A DNA stretch of 64,000 nucleotides from Atlantibacter sp032062175. Lineage in GTDB: Bacteria > Pseudomonadota > Gammaproteobacteria > Enterobacterales > Enterobacteriaceae. This document shows positions 1 to 8,264 of this stretch, one piece after another; within the stretch, counting starts at the first letter, position 1; every line of letters starts with the position of its first letter. Below the pieces are notes generated by a model that saw only the letters and a list, made by a program, of their open reading frames with translations, was not told the origin of the DNA and searched no databases. The DNA lies in assembly GCF_032062175.1 (NCBI RefSeq), contig NZ_DAMBQK010000006.1, positions 1-64,000 of the forward strand. Direction: 5' to 3'. The translations under genes were made by a program, and so were the position numbers.

Positions 1-16
1 TTTTTGCACAACTGCC

Positions 17-34
17 GGATCGGTCAACCGATCC
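17..34. terminator. Perfect inverted repeat downstream of the small exported protein gene
   Basis: Two 8-base arms, GGATCGGT and ACCGATCC, are separated by two bases. On the minus strand the hairpin lies after the 94-aa gene and an A/T-rich end follows at positions 1-5, but no uninterrupted U-run touches the stem. It is therefore a weak terminator candidate or simply an operator-like palindrome. Confidence 0.3.
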
Positions 35-83
35 TTAACTGATCGGCATTAGGCCCTTGCGCCGCTTTTTAATAATGAAAAAC

Positions 84-368
84 TTATCCCTGATGCGGCA
101 TCAGGCCAGGATGAGCCACCACCGGCGGTTTGTTACTGGAAAGATCGGCTTCATCGGCACGAATGCTGCCGGAGCCGGTGGCCCAGACGCCTTCCTGGGT
201 TTGAGTGATTTGCTGGTGCTGGGCATTTAAATCTTCGCCCATGGCGGCGATGTGATTCGATTCGGTACCGCCGCTGTTATCAGCCCAGGGGATCTGCTGA
301 TCGGCGGCAAATGTCAGGCCAGAAAATAACGTGGCGGCGAAGGCTGTGGTAATCAAAAGCGTTTTCAT
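84..368 (-). CDS. Small exported protein of unknown function (94 aa)
   Basis: The product has a clear Sec signal peptide: a Lys near the N-terminus, then a hydrophobic stretch of about 15 residues ending Thr-Phe-Ala-Ala, with predicted cleavage near residue 21. The mature part of about 73 residues is hydrophilic, rich in Gln, Ser, Ala and Asp, and has no Cys and no membrane segment, so a soluble periplasmic location is inferred. The start is supported by an AGAGGTG ribosome site just upstream on the minus strand. It is transcribed in the same direction as lpd and lies downstream of it, where E. coli carries yacH before acnB. I do not recognise the family and assign no function. Confidence 0.7.
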   Translation of the reverse strand: MKTLLITTAFAATLFSGLTFAADQQIPWADNSGGTESNHIAAMGEDLNAQHQQITQTQEGVWATGSGSIRADEADLSSNKPPVVAHPGLMPHQG

Positions 369-523
369 CTTGCACCTCTAATGAGTTCATTAATTATTAG
401 TTATCACACTATTAATTTAATGCGTTATTAGTTTGCATTGCGCGACAAGATGTATGGAAATATTGTTTGGGAAATGTTTTTCAGCGGGAGGGAATTCAGG
501 TGCGGTGCGATACAGGAAGCGGG

Positions 524-552
524 CAAAAAAAAGCGGCCATTCAGCCGCTTTT
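524..552 (-). terminator. Factor-independent terminator of lpd
   Basis: Read on the minus strand after the lpd stop codon, arms AAAAGCGGC and GCCGCTTTT pair around a six-base loop and run straight into a T-rich tract. Confidence 0.85.
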
Positions 553-570
553 ATCATTTGAAACGAAGGG

Positions 571-1995
571 TTACTTCTTCTTCGCTTTCGGGTTCGGCAG
601 GTCGGTGATGCTACCTTCGAACACTTCTGCCGCCAGGCCAACAGACTCGTGTAGAGTCGGGTGAGCGTGGATGGTCAGCGCAATGTCTTCTGCGTCACAA
701 CCCATTTCGATCGCCAGACCAATTTCACCCAGCAGCTCGCCGCCGTTGGTACCGACAATCGCACCACCGATAACGCGGTGAGTTTCTTTGTCGAAAATCA
801 GTTTGGTCATACCGTCTGCGCAGTCGGAAGCGATAGCACGGCCAGAAGCAGCCCACGGGAAGGTGGCGGTTTCGTAGCTGATACCTTTCTCTTTCGCTTC
901 TTTCTCAGTCAGGCCAACCCATGCCACTTCTGGCTCGGTGTAAGCGATTGACGGGATCACTTTCGGATCGAAGTAGTGTTTCTTACCGGCGATAACTTCA
1001 GCGGCAACATGGCCTTCATGCACGCCTTTGTGCGCCAGCATCGGCTGACCGACGATATCGCCGATCGCGAAGATGTGCGGCACGTTGGTGCGCAGCTGCT
1101 TGTCAACGCGGATGAAGCCACGGTCGTCCACTTCCACGCCCGCTTTACCGGCGTCGAGGTTTTTACCGTTCGGCACACGGCCGATAGCAACCAGTACGGC
1201 ATCGTAACGCTGCGCTTCGGCAGGCGCTTTTTTGCCTTCCATGGAAACGTAAATACCGTCTTCTTTGGCTTCAACGGCAGTCACTTTGGTTTCCAGCATC
1301 AGGTTGAATTTCTTGCTGATGCGTTTAGTGAAGACTTTAACGATGTCTTTATCAGCAGCCGGGATCACCTGGTCGAACATTTCAACCACGTCAATCTCTG
1401 AACCCAGTGCATGGTACACGGTACCCATTTCCAGGCCGATGATACCGCCGCCCATAACCAGCAGGCGTTTCGGAACGGTTTTCAGTTCCAGCGCATCGGT
1501 GGAGTCCCACACGCGAGGATCTTCGTGCGGAATAAACGGCAGTTCAATCGGACGGGAACCCGCCGCGATGATCGCGTTGTCGAAGTTGATGACGGTTTTG
1601 CCGTTTTCGCCTTCCACTTCCAGGGTGTTCGCCCCGGTAAATTTACCCAGACCGTTGACCACTTTTACTTTGCGGCCTTTCGCCATGCCAGCCAGACCAC
1701 CGGTCAGCTGATTGATGACTTTTTCTTTCCAGGTACGAATCTTGTCGATATCGGTTTTCGGCTCGCCGAAGACGATACCGTGTTCAGCCAGCGCTTTGGC
1801 TTCTTCGATAACTTTAGCGACGTGCAGCAGCGCTTTAGAAGGGATACAGCCGACGTTCAGACAAACACCGCCCAGGGTGTTGTAACGTTCTACGATGACG
1901 GTCTCCAGACCTAAATCAGCGCAACGGAAGGCCGCAGAATAACCTGCCGGGCCTGCCCCAAGTACCACGACCTGAGTTTTGATTTCAGTACTCAT
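571..1995 (-). CDS. lpd: Dihydrolipoyl dehydrogenase (E3)
   Basis: This FAD-dependent enzyme reoxidises the dihydrolipoyl groups of the pyruvate and 2-oxoglutarate dehydrogenase complexes and of the glycine cleavage system, passing electrons to NAD. Visible features are the N-terminal GxGxxG FAD fold (residues 12-17), the redox pair Cys45/Cys50 in GGVCLNVGC, a second GxGxxG for NAD in the middle, and the C-terminal His445/Glu450 catalytic dyad. The length of 474 residues equals the E. coli protein. Two ATG codons stand in tandem; the second (1995) is chosen because AGAGG is then properly spaced and the protein starts MSTEIKT as in E. coli. A terminator separates it from aceF, and it has its own upstream regulatory region. 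Confidence 0.98.
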   Translation of the reverse strand: MSTEIKTQVVVLGAGPAGYSAAFRCADLGLETVIVERYNTLGGVCLNVGCIPSKALLHVAKVIEEAKALAEHGIVFGEPKTDIDKIRTWKEKVINQLTGGLAGMAKGRKVKVVNGLGKFTGANTLEVEGENGKTVINFDNAIIAAGSRPIELPFIPHEDPRVWDSTDALELKTVPKRLLVMGGGIIGLEMGTVYHALGSEIDVVEMFDQVIPAADKDIVKVFTKRISKKFNLMLETKVTAVEAKEDGIYVSMEGKKAPAEAQRYDAVLVAIGRVPNGKNLDAGKAGVEVDDRGFIRVDKQLRTNVPHIFAIGDIVGQPMLAHKGVHEGHVAAEVIAGKKHYFDPKVIPSIAYTEPEVAWVGLTEKEAKEKGISYETATFPWAASGRAIASDCADGMTKLIFDKETHRVIGGAIVGTNGGELLGEIGLAIEMGCDAEDIALTIHAHPTLHESVGLAAEVFEGSITDLPNPKAKKK

Positions 1996-2084
1996 CATGA
2001 CCTCTGTAATTTATATCCGGCGGGTCTGACGCTATTGTTGTTACGCCCATCATCCACCGGGACGTTCTATCCGCCCGTATTTTA

Positions 2085-2104
2085 CAAAATTGTTAACAAT
2101 TTTG
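2085..2104. promoter_or_regulatory. 20-bp perfect palindrome upstream of lpd, ArcA-like
   Basis: The palindrome has arms CAAAATTGTT and AACAATTTTG. It resembles the ArcA box (WGTTAATTAW) in both orientations. E. coli lpd has its own promoter, which is repressed by ArcA under anaerobiosis. The binding assignment is inferred from that knowledge and from the match. Confidence 0.45.
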
Positions 2105-2172
2105 AAACAACAAAACGGTAAACGATTTGTCCTTTGTTCCTGATAACCGCATAAAGCCTCATGAGATTATCA

Positions 2173-2203
2173 GAAAAAAGCCGGCCGTCAGGCCGGCTTT
2201 TTC
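2173..2203 (-). terminator. Terminator between aceF and lpd
   Basis: On the minus strand, immediately after the aceF stop, arms AGCCGGCC and GGCCGGCT are flanked by A and T runs. It would stop much of the pdhR-aceEF transcript and leave lpd partly dependent on its own promoter. Confidence 0.85.
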
Positions 2204-2205
2204 GA

Positions 2206-4104
2206 TTACATCACCAGGCGGCGAATGTCGCTCAGCATGTTGTTGATGATGGTGATGAAACGCGCACCATCAGCACCGTCGATGACGCGGTGGTCGAAGG
2301 ACAGAGAAATCGGCATCATCAGACGCGGAGTAAACTCTTTACCATTCCACACCGGTTCCATCGCAGACTTGGACACACCGAGAATTGCCACTTCCGGCGC
2401 GTTAACAATCGGCGCGAAATGGGTCGTACCCAGGCCACCGATGCTGGAGATAGTGAAGCAACCGCCCTGCATTTCGCCAGCAGTCAGCTTGCCATCACGC
2501 GCTTTCTTAGAAATCACGGTCAGTTCGCGGGACAGCTCGGTAATGCTCTTCTTGTTCACGTCTTTGAAGACCGGAACAACCAGACCATTCGGGGTATCTA
2601 CCGCAACACCGATGTTGATGTATTTCTTCAGCGTCAGCTTCTGGCCATCTTCGGACAGGGAGCTGTTGAAGCGCGGCATCTGCTCCAGGGCAGCGGCAAC
2701 GGCTTTCATGATGAAGACAACCGGGGTGAATTTCACGTCCAGTTTGCGCTTCTCAGCTTCGGCGTTCTGCTGTTTACGGAACGCTTCCAGATCGGTGATA
2801 TCGGTTTTGTCGAAGTGAGTAACGTGCGGGATCATCACCCAGTTACGGCTCAGGTTGGCACCAGAGATTTTCTGGATGCGGCCCAGTTCCACTTCTTCGA
2901 TTTCACCAAACTTGCTGAAGTCCACTTTCGGCCATGGCAGCATGCCTGGGATACCGCCGCCGGTGGCAGCAGCAGGTGCGGATTCAGCGCGTTTCACTGC
3001 GTCTTTCACGTAAGCCTGAACGTCTTCGCGCAGGATACGGCCTTTACGACCGGTGCCTTTCACTTTCGCCAGGTTAACGCCGAATTCGCGCGCCAGGCGG
3101 CGGATCAGCGGAGTCGCGTGAACGTAAGCGTCGTTTTCAGCGAATTCAGTTTTGCCTTCCGCTTTAGCCGGTGCAGCGGCCGGTTTTTCTGCTTTCGCAG
3201 CCGGAGCCGGTGCAGCCGCTTCTTGCTTAGCCGCCGGAGCAGCAGCAGGCGCAGCGCCTTCCACTTCGAAGATCATGATCAGAGAACCGGTAGACACTTT
3301 GTCGCCGGTGTTGATTTTGATCTCGGATACGGTGCCCGCGAACGGTGCCGGAACTTCCATAGAAGCTTTGTCGCCTTCTACGGTGATCAGTGATTGTTCA
3401 GCGGCCACTTTATCGCCCACTTTCACCATCACTTCGGTCACTTCGACTTCGTCGCCGCCGATGTCCGGAACGTTAACTTCTTTAGAACCGGAAGCCGCTG
3501 CCGGTGCGGAAGCCGCCTGCTCTTTCACTTCAGGCTTAGCCTGAGCCGCAGTCGCCTCGCCCGCCACTTCGAATACCATGATCAGGGAGCCAGTGGAGAC
3601 TTTGTCGCCGGTGTTGATTTTGATCTCTTTAACCTTGCCCGCGAACGGAGAAGGGACTTCCATAGAGGCTTTATCGCCTTCCACGGTGATCAGAGACTGC
3701 TCAGCGGTCACGCTGTCGCCGACTTTAACCATGATTTCGGTGACTTCAACTTCGTCACTGCCGATATCCGGTACGTTAACGTCTTTCACGCCGCCCGCTG
3801 CAGCAGGTGCTGCCGCCGGAGCCGCTTCTTTCTTCTCTTCTGCCTTGGCAGGTGCAGCGTCAGCTGCACCGTCGGCGGAATCGAAAATCATAATCAGTTT
3901 GCCGGTCTCGGTTTTGTCGCCAACAGAGACTTTGATCTCTTTCACGACGCCAGCCTGCGGAGACGGCACTTCCATAGAGGCTTTGTCGCCTTCTACGGTG
4001 ATCAGCGACTGTTCAGCTTCAACTTTGTCGCCCACTTTGACCAGGATCTCGGTGATTTCAACTTCATCAGCCCCGATGTCCGGTACGTTGATTTCGATAG
4101 CCAT
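2206..4104 (-). CDS. aceF: Pyruvate dehydrogenase E2, dihydrolipoyl acetyltransferase
   Basis: This is the core subunit of the pyruvate dehydrogenase complex; it carries acetyl groups on swinging lipoyl arms and transfers them to CoA. Three tandem lipoyl domains are visible (about residues 1-75, 105-180 and 207-283), each with the lipoylated Lys in a GDKASMEVP motif and separated by Ala/Pro-rich linkers. They are followed by the E3-binding domain (about 327-365) and a C-terminal acetyltransferase domain ending with the HRxxDG active-site motif (His605, Asp609). The 632 residues compare with 630 in E. coli. It begins 14 bases after aceE and belongs to the pdhR-aceE-aceF operon. Confidence 0.98.
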   Translation of the reverse strand: MAIEINVPDIGADEVEITEILVKVGDKVEAEQSLITVEGDKASMEVPSPQAGVVKEIKVSVGDKTETGKLIMIFDSADGAADAAPAKAEEKKEAAPAAAPAAAGGVKDVNVPDIGSDEVEVTEIMVKVGDSVTAEQSLITVEGDKASMEVPSPFAGKVKEIKINTGDKVSTGSLIMVFEVAGEATAAQAKPEVKEQAASAPAAASGSKEVNVPDIGGDEVEVTEVMVKVGDKVAAEQSLITVEGDKASMEVPAPFAGTVSEIKINTGDKVSTGSLIMIFEVEGAAPAAAPAAKQEAAAPAPAAKAEKPAAAPAKAEGKTEFAENDAYVHATPLIRRLAREFGVNLAKVKGTGRKGRILREDVQAYVKDAVKRAESAPAAATGGGIPGMLPWPKVDFSKFGEIEEVELGRIQKISGANLSRNWVMIPHVTHFDKTDITDLEAFRKQQNAEAEKRKLDVKFTPVVFIMKAVAAALEQMPRFNSSLSEDGQKLTLKKYINIGVAVDTPNGLVVPVFKDVNKKSITELSRELTVISKKARDGKLTAGEMQGGCFTISSIGGLGTTHFAPIVNAPEVAILGVSKSAMEPVWNGKEFTPRLMMPISLSFDHRVIDGADGARFITIINNMLSDIRRLVM

Positions 4105-4118
4105 TATTCTTTTACCTC

Positions 4119-6782
4119 TTACGCCAGACGCGGGTTAACTTTTTCTGCATCGATGTTGAATTTAGTGATTGCATCGGCAACCACTTTCTTATCGATTTCG
4201 CCACGTTTAGCCAGTTCGCCCAGGGCCGCTACAACCACGTAGGAAGCATCAACTTCGAAGTGGTGACGCAGGTTTTCACGGCTGTCAGAGCGACCGAAAC
4301 CGTCGGTACCCAGTACGCGGTAATCATCAGCCGGTACATAAGTACGAACCTGTTCAGCAAACAGTTTCATATAGTCAGTAGATGCGACTGCCGGCGCGTC
4401 GTTCATCACCTGAGCGATGTACGGAACACGCGGAGTTTCCATCGGGTGCAGCATGTTCCAGCGCTCACAATCCTGGCCATCACGCGCCAGTTCAGTGAAG
4501 GAGGTCACGCTGTACACATCAGAACCCACGCCGTAGTCTTTCGCCAGGATCTCTGCCGCTTCACGCACGTGACGCAGGATAGAACCGGAGCCCAGCAGCT
4601 GAACTTTACCTTTACTACCTTCGATAGTTTCGAGTTTGTAGATACCTTTACGGATACCTTCCTCGGCACCTTCCGGCATCGCCGGCATGTGGTAGTTTTC
4701 GTTCAGGGTGGTGATGTAGTAGTAAATGTTCTCCTGCGCTTCACCGTACATGCGTTGCAGACCATCGTGCATGATCACAGCAACTTCGTAGGCGTAAGAC
4801 GGATCGTAAGAGATACAGTTCGGGATAGTCAGAGACTGAATATGGCTGTGGCCATCTTCGTGCTGCAAACCTTCACCGTTCAGAGTCGTACGACCAGACG
4901 TCCCGCCGATCAGGAAGCCGCGCGCCTGTTGGTCACCTGCTGCCCAGCACAGGTCGCCGATACGCTGGAAACCGAACATGGAGTAGTAGATGTAGAACGG
5001 GATCATCGGCAGATCGTTGGTGCTGTAGGAGGTCGCCGCCGCCAGCCAGGAAGAACCTGCGCCCAGCTCGTTGATGCCTTCCTGCAGAATCTGGCCTTTC
5101 TCGTCTTCTTTGTAGTACGCAACCTGCTCACGGTCCTGTGGGGTGTACTGCTGGCCGTTCGGGCTGTAGATACCAATCTGACGGAACAGACCTTCCATAC
5201 CAAAGGTACGCGCTTCGTCAGCGATGATCGGAACCAGACGGTCTTTGATAGACGGGTTCTTCAGCATCACGTTCAGGGCACGAACGAAAGCGATAGTGGT
5301 GGAGATCTCTTTGTTCTGTTCTTCCAGCAGCTGTTGGAAGTCTTCCAGCTTCGGCAGTTCCAGCTTCTCAGTGAAGTTCGGAATGCGGCTCGGCAGGTAG
5401 CCGTGCAGTTTTTCACGCTGGCCGTGCAGGTATTTGTGCTCTTCAGAACCTTCCGGGAAGGTAATGTAAGACAGCTTTTCAACCTGCTCATCGGTGACGG
5501 GAACATTGAAACGGTCGCGGATATAACGCACGCCGTCCATGTTCATTTTCTTCACCTGGTGAGCGATGTTCTTACCTTCGGCGGTGTCACCCATGCCATA
5601 GCCTTTAACGGTATGGGCCAGGATAACGGTCGCTTTGCCTTTGGTTTCCTGCGCTTTTTTGAATGCAGCGTAGATTTTCTTCGGATCGTGGCCGCCACGG
5701 TTCAGGGCCCAAATCTGATCGTCAGTCCAGTCGGCAACCAGTGCGGCAGTTTCCGGGTATTTACCGAAGAAGTGCTCGCGAACGTACGCGCCGTTTTTGG
5801 ATTTGAAGGTCTGATAGTCGCCGTCAACGGTTTCGTTCATCAGCTGGATCAGTTTACCGCTGGTGTCTTTACGCAGCAGCTCGTCCCAACGGGAACCCCA
5901 CATCACCTTGATCACGTTCCAGCCAGCGCCTGCGAAGATACCTTCCAGTTCGTTAACGATTTTGCCGTTACCGGTTACCGGGCCATCCAGACGTTGCAGG
6001 TTACAGTTGATCACGAACACCAGGTTATCCAGTTTTTCACGGGTCGCGATGGTGATGGCGCCTTTGGATTCCGGCTCATCCATCTCGCCGTCGCCCAGGA
6101 AGGCGTAAACGGTTTGCTGGGAGGTGTCTTTCAGGCCACGGTGTTCCAGATACTTCAGGAATTTAGCCTGGTAGATCGCACCGATAGGGCCCAGACCCAT
6201 AGATACGGTCGGGAACTGCCAGAATTCCGGCATCAGTTTCGGGTGCGGGTAAGAGGACAGACCATTGCCATGCACTTCCTGACGGAAGTTGTTCATCTGC
6301 TCTTCGGTCAGACGGCCTTCCAGGAAAGCACGTGCGTATACGCCCGGAGAGATGTGGCCCTGGAAGTACACCAGGTCGCCGCCGTCTTTGTCGTTGCGCG
6401 CACGGAAGAAGTGGTTGAAGCACACATCATACACGGTCGCGGAAGACTGGAAGGACGCCATGTGGCCGCCAAGCTCCAGGTCTTTTTTAGACGCGCGCAG
6501 CACGGTCATGATGGCGTTCCAGCGAATAGCCGAGCGAATACGACGTTCCAGCTCCAGATTCCCCGGGTATTCCGGTTCATCTTCAACGGCAATAGTGTTG
6601 ATGTAGTTGCCAGCTCCGGTACCAGCGGCAACCTGTACGCCGCCTTTACGGGCTTCGCTCAGGAGCTGGTCAATCAGATACTGAGCACGCTCAACACCTT
6701 CTTCACGGATTACCGATTCGATCGCCTGTAGCCAGTCGCGAGTTTCAATCGGATCCACGTCATTTTGTAAACGTTCTGACAT
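4119..6782 (-). CDS. aceE: Pyruvate dehydrogenase E1 component
   Basis: This thiamine-diphosphate enzyme decarboxylates pyruvate and acetylates the lipoyl groups of AceF. The protein is 887 residues, exactly the E. coli length, in the homodimeric E1 class. The ThDP motif is clear: it starts GDGEMDEPESKGA and ends NCN about 30 residues later. A histidine-rich active-site loop, EDGHSHIQSL, is also present. The start codon follows AAGGAATACCCCCC, a somewhat weak ribosome site. It lies 178 bases downstream of pdhR on the same strand and is repressed by PdhR through the promoter upstream of pdhR. Confidence 0.98.
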   Translation of the reverse strand: MSERLQNDVDPIETRDWLQAIESVIREEGVERAQYLIDQLLSEARKGGVQVAAGTGAGNYINTIAVEDEPEYPGNLELERRIRSAIRWNAIMTVLRASKKDLELGGHMASFQSSATVYDVCFNHFFRARNDKDGGDLVYFQGHISPGVYARAFLEGRLTEEQMNNFRQEVHGNGLSSYPHPKLMPEFWQFPTVSMGLGPIGAIYQAKFLKYLEHRGLKDTSQQTVYAFLGDGEMDEPESKGAITIATREKLDNLVFVINCNLQRLDGPVTGNGKIVNELEGIFAGAGWNVIKVMWGSRWDELLRKDTSGKLIQLMNETVDGDYQTFKSKNGAYVREHFFGKYPETAALVADWTDDQIWALNRGGHDPKKIYAAFKKAQETKGKATVILAHTVKGYGMGDTAEGKNIAHQVKKMNMDGVRYIRDRFNVPVTDEQVEKLSYITFPEGSEEHKYLHGQREKLHGYLPSRIPNFTEKLELPKLEDFQQLLEEQNKEISTTIAFVRALNVMLKNPSIKDRLVPIIADEARTFGMEGLFRQIGIYSPNGQQYTPQDREQVAYYKEDEKGQILQEGINELGAGSSWLAAATSYSTNDLPMIPFYIYYSMFGFQRIGDLCWAAGDQQARGFLIGGTSGRTTLNGEGLQHEDGHSHIQSLTIPNCISYDPSYAYEVAVIMHDGLQRMYGEAQENIYYYITTLNENYHMPAMPEGAEEGIRKGIYKLETIEGSKGKVQLLGSGSILRHVREAAEILAKDYGVGSDVYSVTSFTELARDGQDCERWNMLHPMETPRVPYIAQVMNDAPAVASTDYMKLFAEQVRTYVPADDYRVLGTDGFGRSDSRENLRHHFEVDASYVVVAALGELAKRGEIDKKVVADAITKFNIDAEKVNPRLA

Positions 6783-6960
6783 GGGGGGTATTCCTTATCT
6801 ATCTAATACGTTGATTTAGCTGGAACCTGTCCCATTGTATTTTCATGAAGTGACTGCTCACAAAAACACAATAAGACAGGTTCTGCGTTTAGTTGCCGCG
6901 CTCTAAAAGTTGGCGCTCAATTCGCACTGTTTTCTTACTCTGACGAGCCGGAAAAAGCGC

Positions 6961-7725
6961 TTAGTCCTTTCGTTGCTGTAGGCGGCGCAGTGAACGTTCA
7001 CGACGACTGTGCTCACGGCTGCGGTCCAGCAATATCTCCTCAATAAAAGCGAGATGGCGATGCGACGCTTCTCGCGCCTGCTCCGGCTCTCTCGCCATAA
7101 TCGCCTCGAATATACGAGAACGATGGTTGCTTACCAGCGGGAGCATCTCCCGGCGGGCGTACAGCAATTCAAAATTCTGTCGAACGTTTTGGGCCAGCAT
7201 AGGCTCCATGCAGCGCAGTAAGTGTAGTAGCACAACGTTGTGTGCAGCTTCGGTGACTGCAATTTGATACTGCATGACGGCGTCGGATTCGGCATCCAGG
7301 TCGCCGGATTGCTGGGCAAGCTCAATGGCCTGATGGAGTTCACGGATACGCTCAAGGTCTTCGTCAGTGCTGCGAAGCGCGGCGTAATACGCGGCGATGC
7401 CCTCAAGGGCATGACGGGTTTCCAGCAGATCAAATTGAGATTCAGGGTGATCGGTCAGCAGCTCGACCAGCGGGTCGCTGAAGCTCTGCCATAGTGTGCT
7501 TTGAACAAATGTCCCGCCTCCCTGGCGACGAAGCAGTAATCCTTTGGCTTCGAGACGCTGAATCGCCTCTCGGAGTGAAGGACGCGATACGTCGAACTGT
7601 TTTGCCAGTTCGCGTTCCGGTGGGAGTTTTTCGCCAGGACGCAAGGTCCCTTCCAGGATGAGAAACTCCAGTTGCTGCTCAATCACATCGGATAGTTTTG
7701 GTTGGCGGATTTTGCTGTAGGCCAT
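6961..7725 (-). CDS. pdhR: Pyruvate-responsive repressor of the pyruvate dehydrogenase operon
   Basis: GntR-superfamily repressor of the FadR/FCD type with 254 residues, as in E. coli. The winged helix-turn-helix covers about residues 12-75 (PPERELAKQFDVSRPSLREA), and the all-helical FCD effector domain follows. In E. coli it represses pdhR-aceEF-lpd and some respiratory genes and is released by pyruvate. A textbook PdhR operator lies just upstream of its own gene (7757-7773), which supports autoregulation. It is divergent from aroP across a 539-base intergenic region. Confidence 0.97.
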   Translation of the reverse strand: MAYSKIRQPKLSDVIEQQLEFLILEGTLRPGEKLPPERELAKQFDVSRPSLREAIQRLEAKGLLLRRQGGGTFVQSTLWQSFSDPLVELLTDHPESQFDLLETRHALEGIAAYYAALRSTDEDLERIRELHQAIELAQQSGDLDAESDAVMQYQIAVTEAAHNVVLLHLLRCMEPMLAQNVRQNFELLYARREMLPLVSNHRSRIFEAIMAREPEQAREASHRHLAFIEEILLDRSREHSRRERSLRRLQQRKD

Positions 7726-7756
7726 TATTCCCTGTCTCTGCCATTAGCCCGGAGTC

Positions 7757-7773
7757 AATTGGTATGACCAATT
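7757..7773. promoter_or_regulatory. PdhR operator
   Basis: The sequence AATTGGT-ATG-ACCAATT is a perfect dyad that matches the PdhR consensus ATTGGTNNNACCAAT. It lies about 32 bases upstream of the pdhR start codon, where it would control the pdhR-aceEF promoter. Confidence 0.9.
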
Positions 7774-8264
7774 TCACATTCGTGACGCTAAAGTAACAAA
7801 GTATTCACCTTCTGTCCATCCCGGTTTTGATTGAAATCAGTAAAGCAGGCACATTTTAACAACCCTACAGAAATAACGTTTCATTAATGTAACTTTGCAC
7901 AAATGAGTTGATTACCACCAAAGAAGTAGTTTTAACCTTAATGAAACGTGGATATTTGCGATCTGAACCGATTCATCAGAGTAAAGTATGAATATAAATG
8001 CGTAATAGTCGTATAAATTGAAAATGCATTCGGGAAGGATTAATAACGGGGCGATTTACAAATGGTTTCTTTTTATTCACTTCATCTGCAACCGCGATAA
8101 AACCAGGTGCAATCAACTGCGCTTACCACTATTCTTGGCGCTGTGGTAGAGGAATAGGGAAAATTAAGCCTTCCACTTCGTAAATAAAAAAATACACCTA
8201 TCGGAATATACAACTTACAACGGTGATATTTCACACCGATTATAACCGCACACGAGGTTCTATG
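7774..8264. other. pdhR-aroP intergenic region
   Basis: No gene was found here. The spacing equals that of E. coli, where this region holds TyrR-controlled aroP promoters. I could not find a convincing TyrR box (TGTAAA N6 TTTACA). The region does contain a 12-bp perfect inverted repeat with widely spaced arms: ACGTTTCATTAA at 7876-7887 and TTAATGAAACGT at 7938-7949. Confidence 0.6.

Noticed and set aside
2161..3393. Long open frame opposite aceF
   Set aside because: It arises from the repetitive lipoyl-domain and Ala/Pro linker coding sequence read in reverse; aceF is complete on the other strand.
4260..6731. Very long open frame on the + strand opposite aceE
   Set aside because: It is the complementary frame of a conserved, codon-biased gene; the predicted product has no recognisable domain and aceE on the other strand is certain.
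7774..8264. TyrR boxes for aroP
   Set aside because: Expected from E. coli, but no pair matching TGTAAA N6 TTTACA closely enough could be identified by eye.
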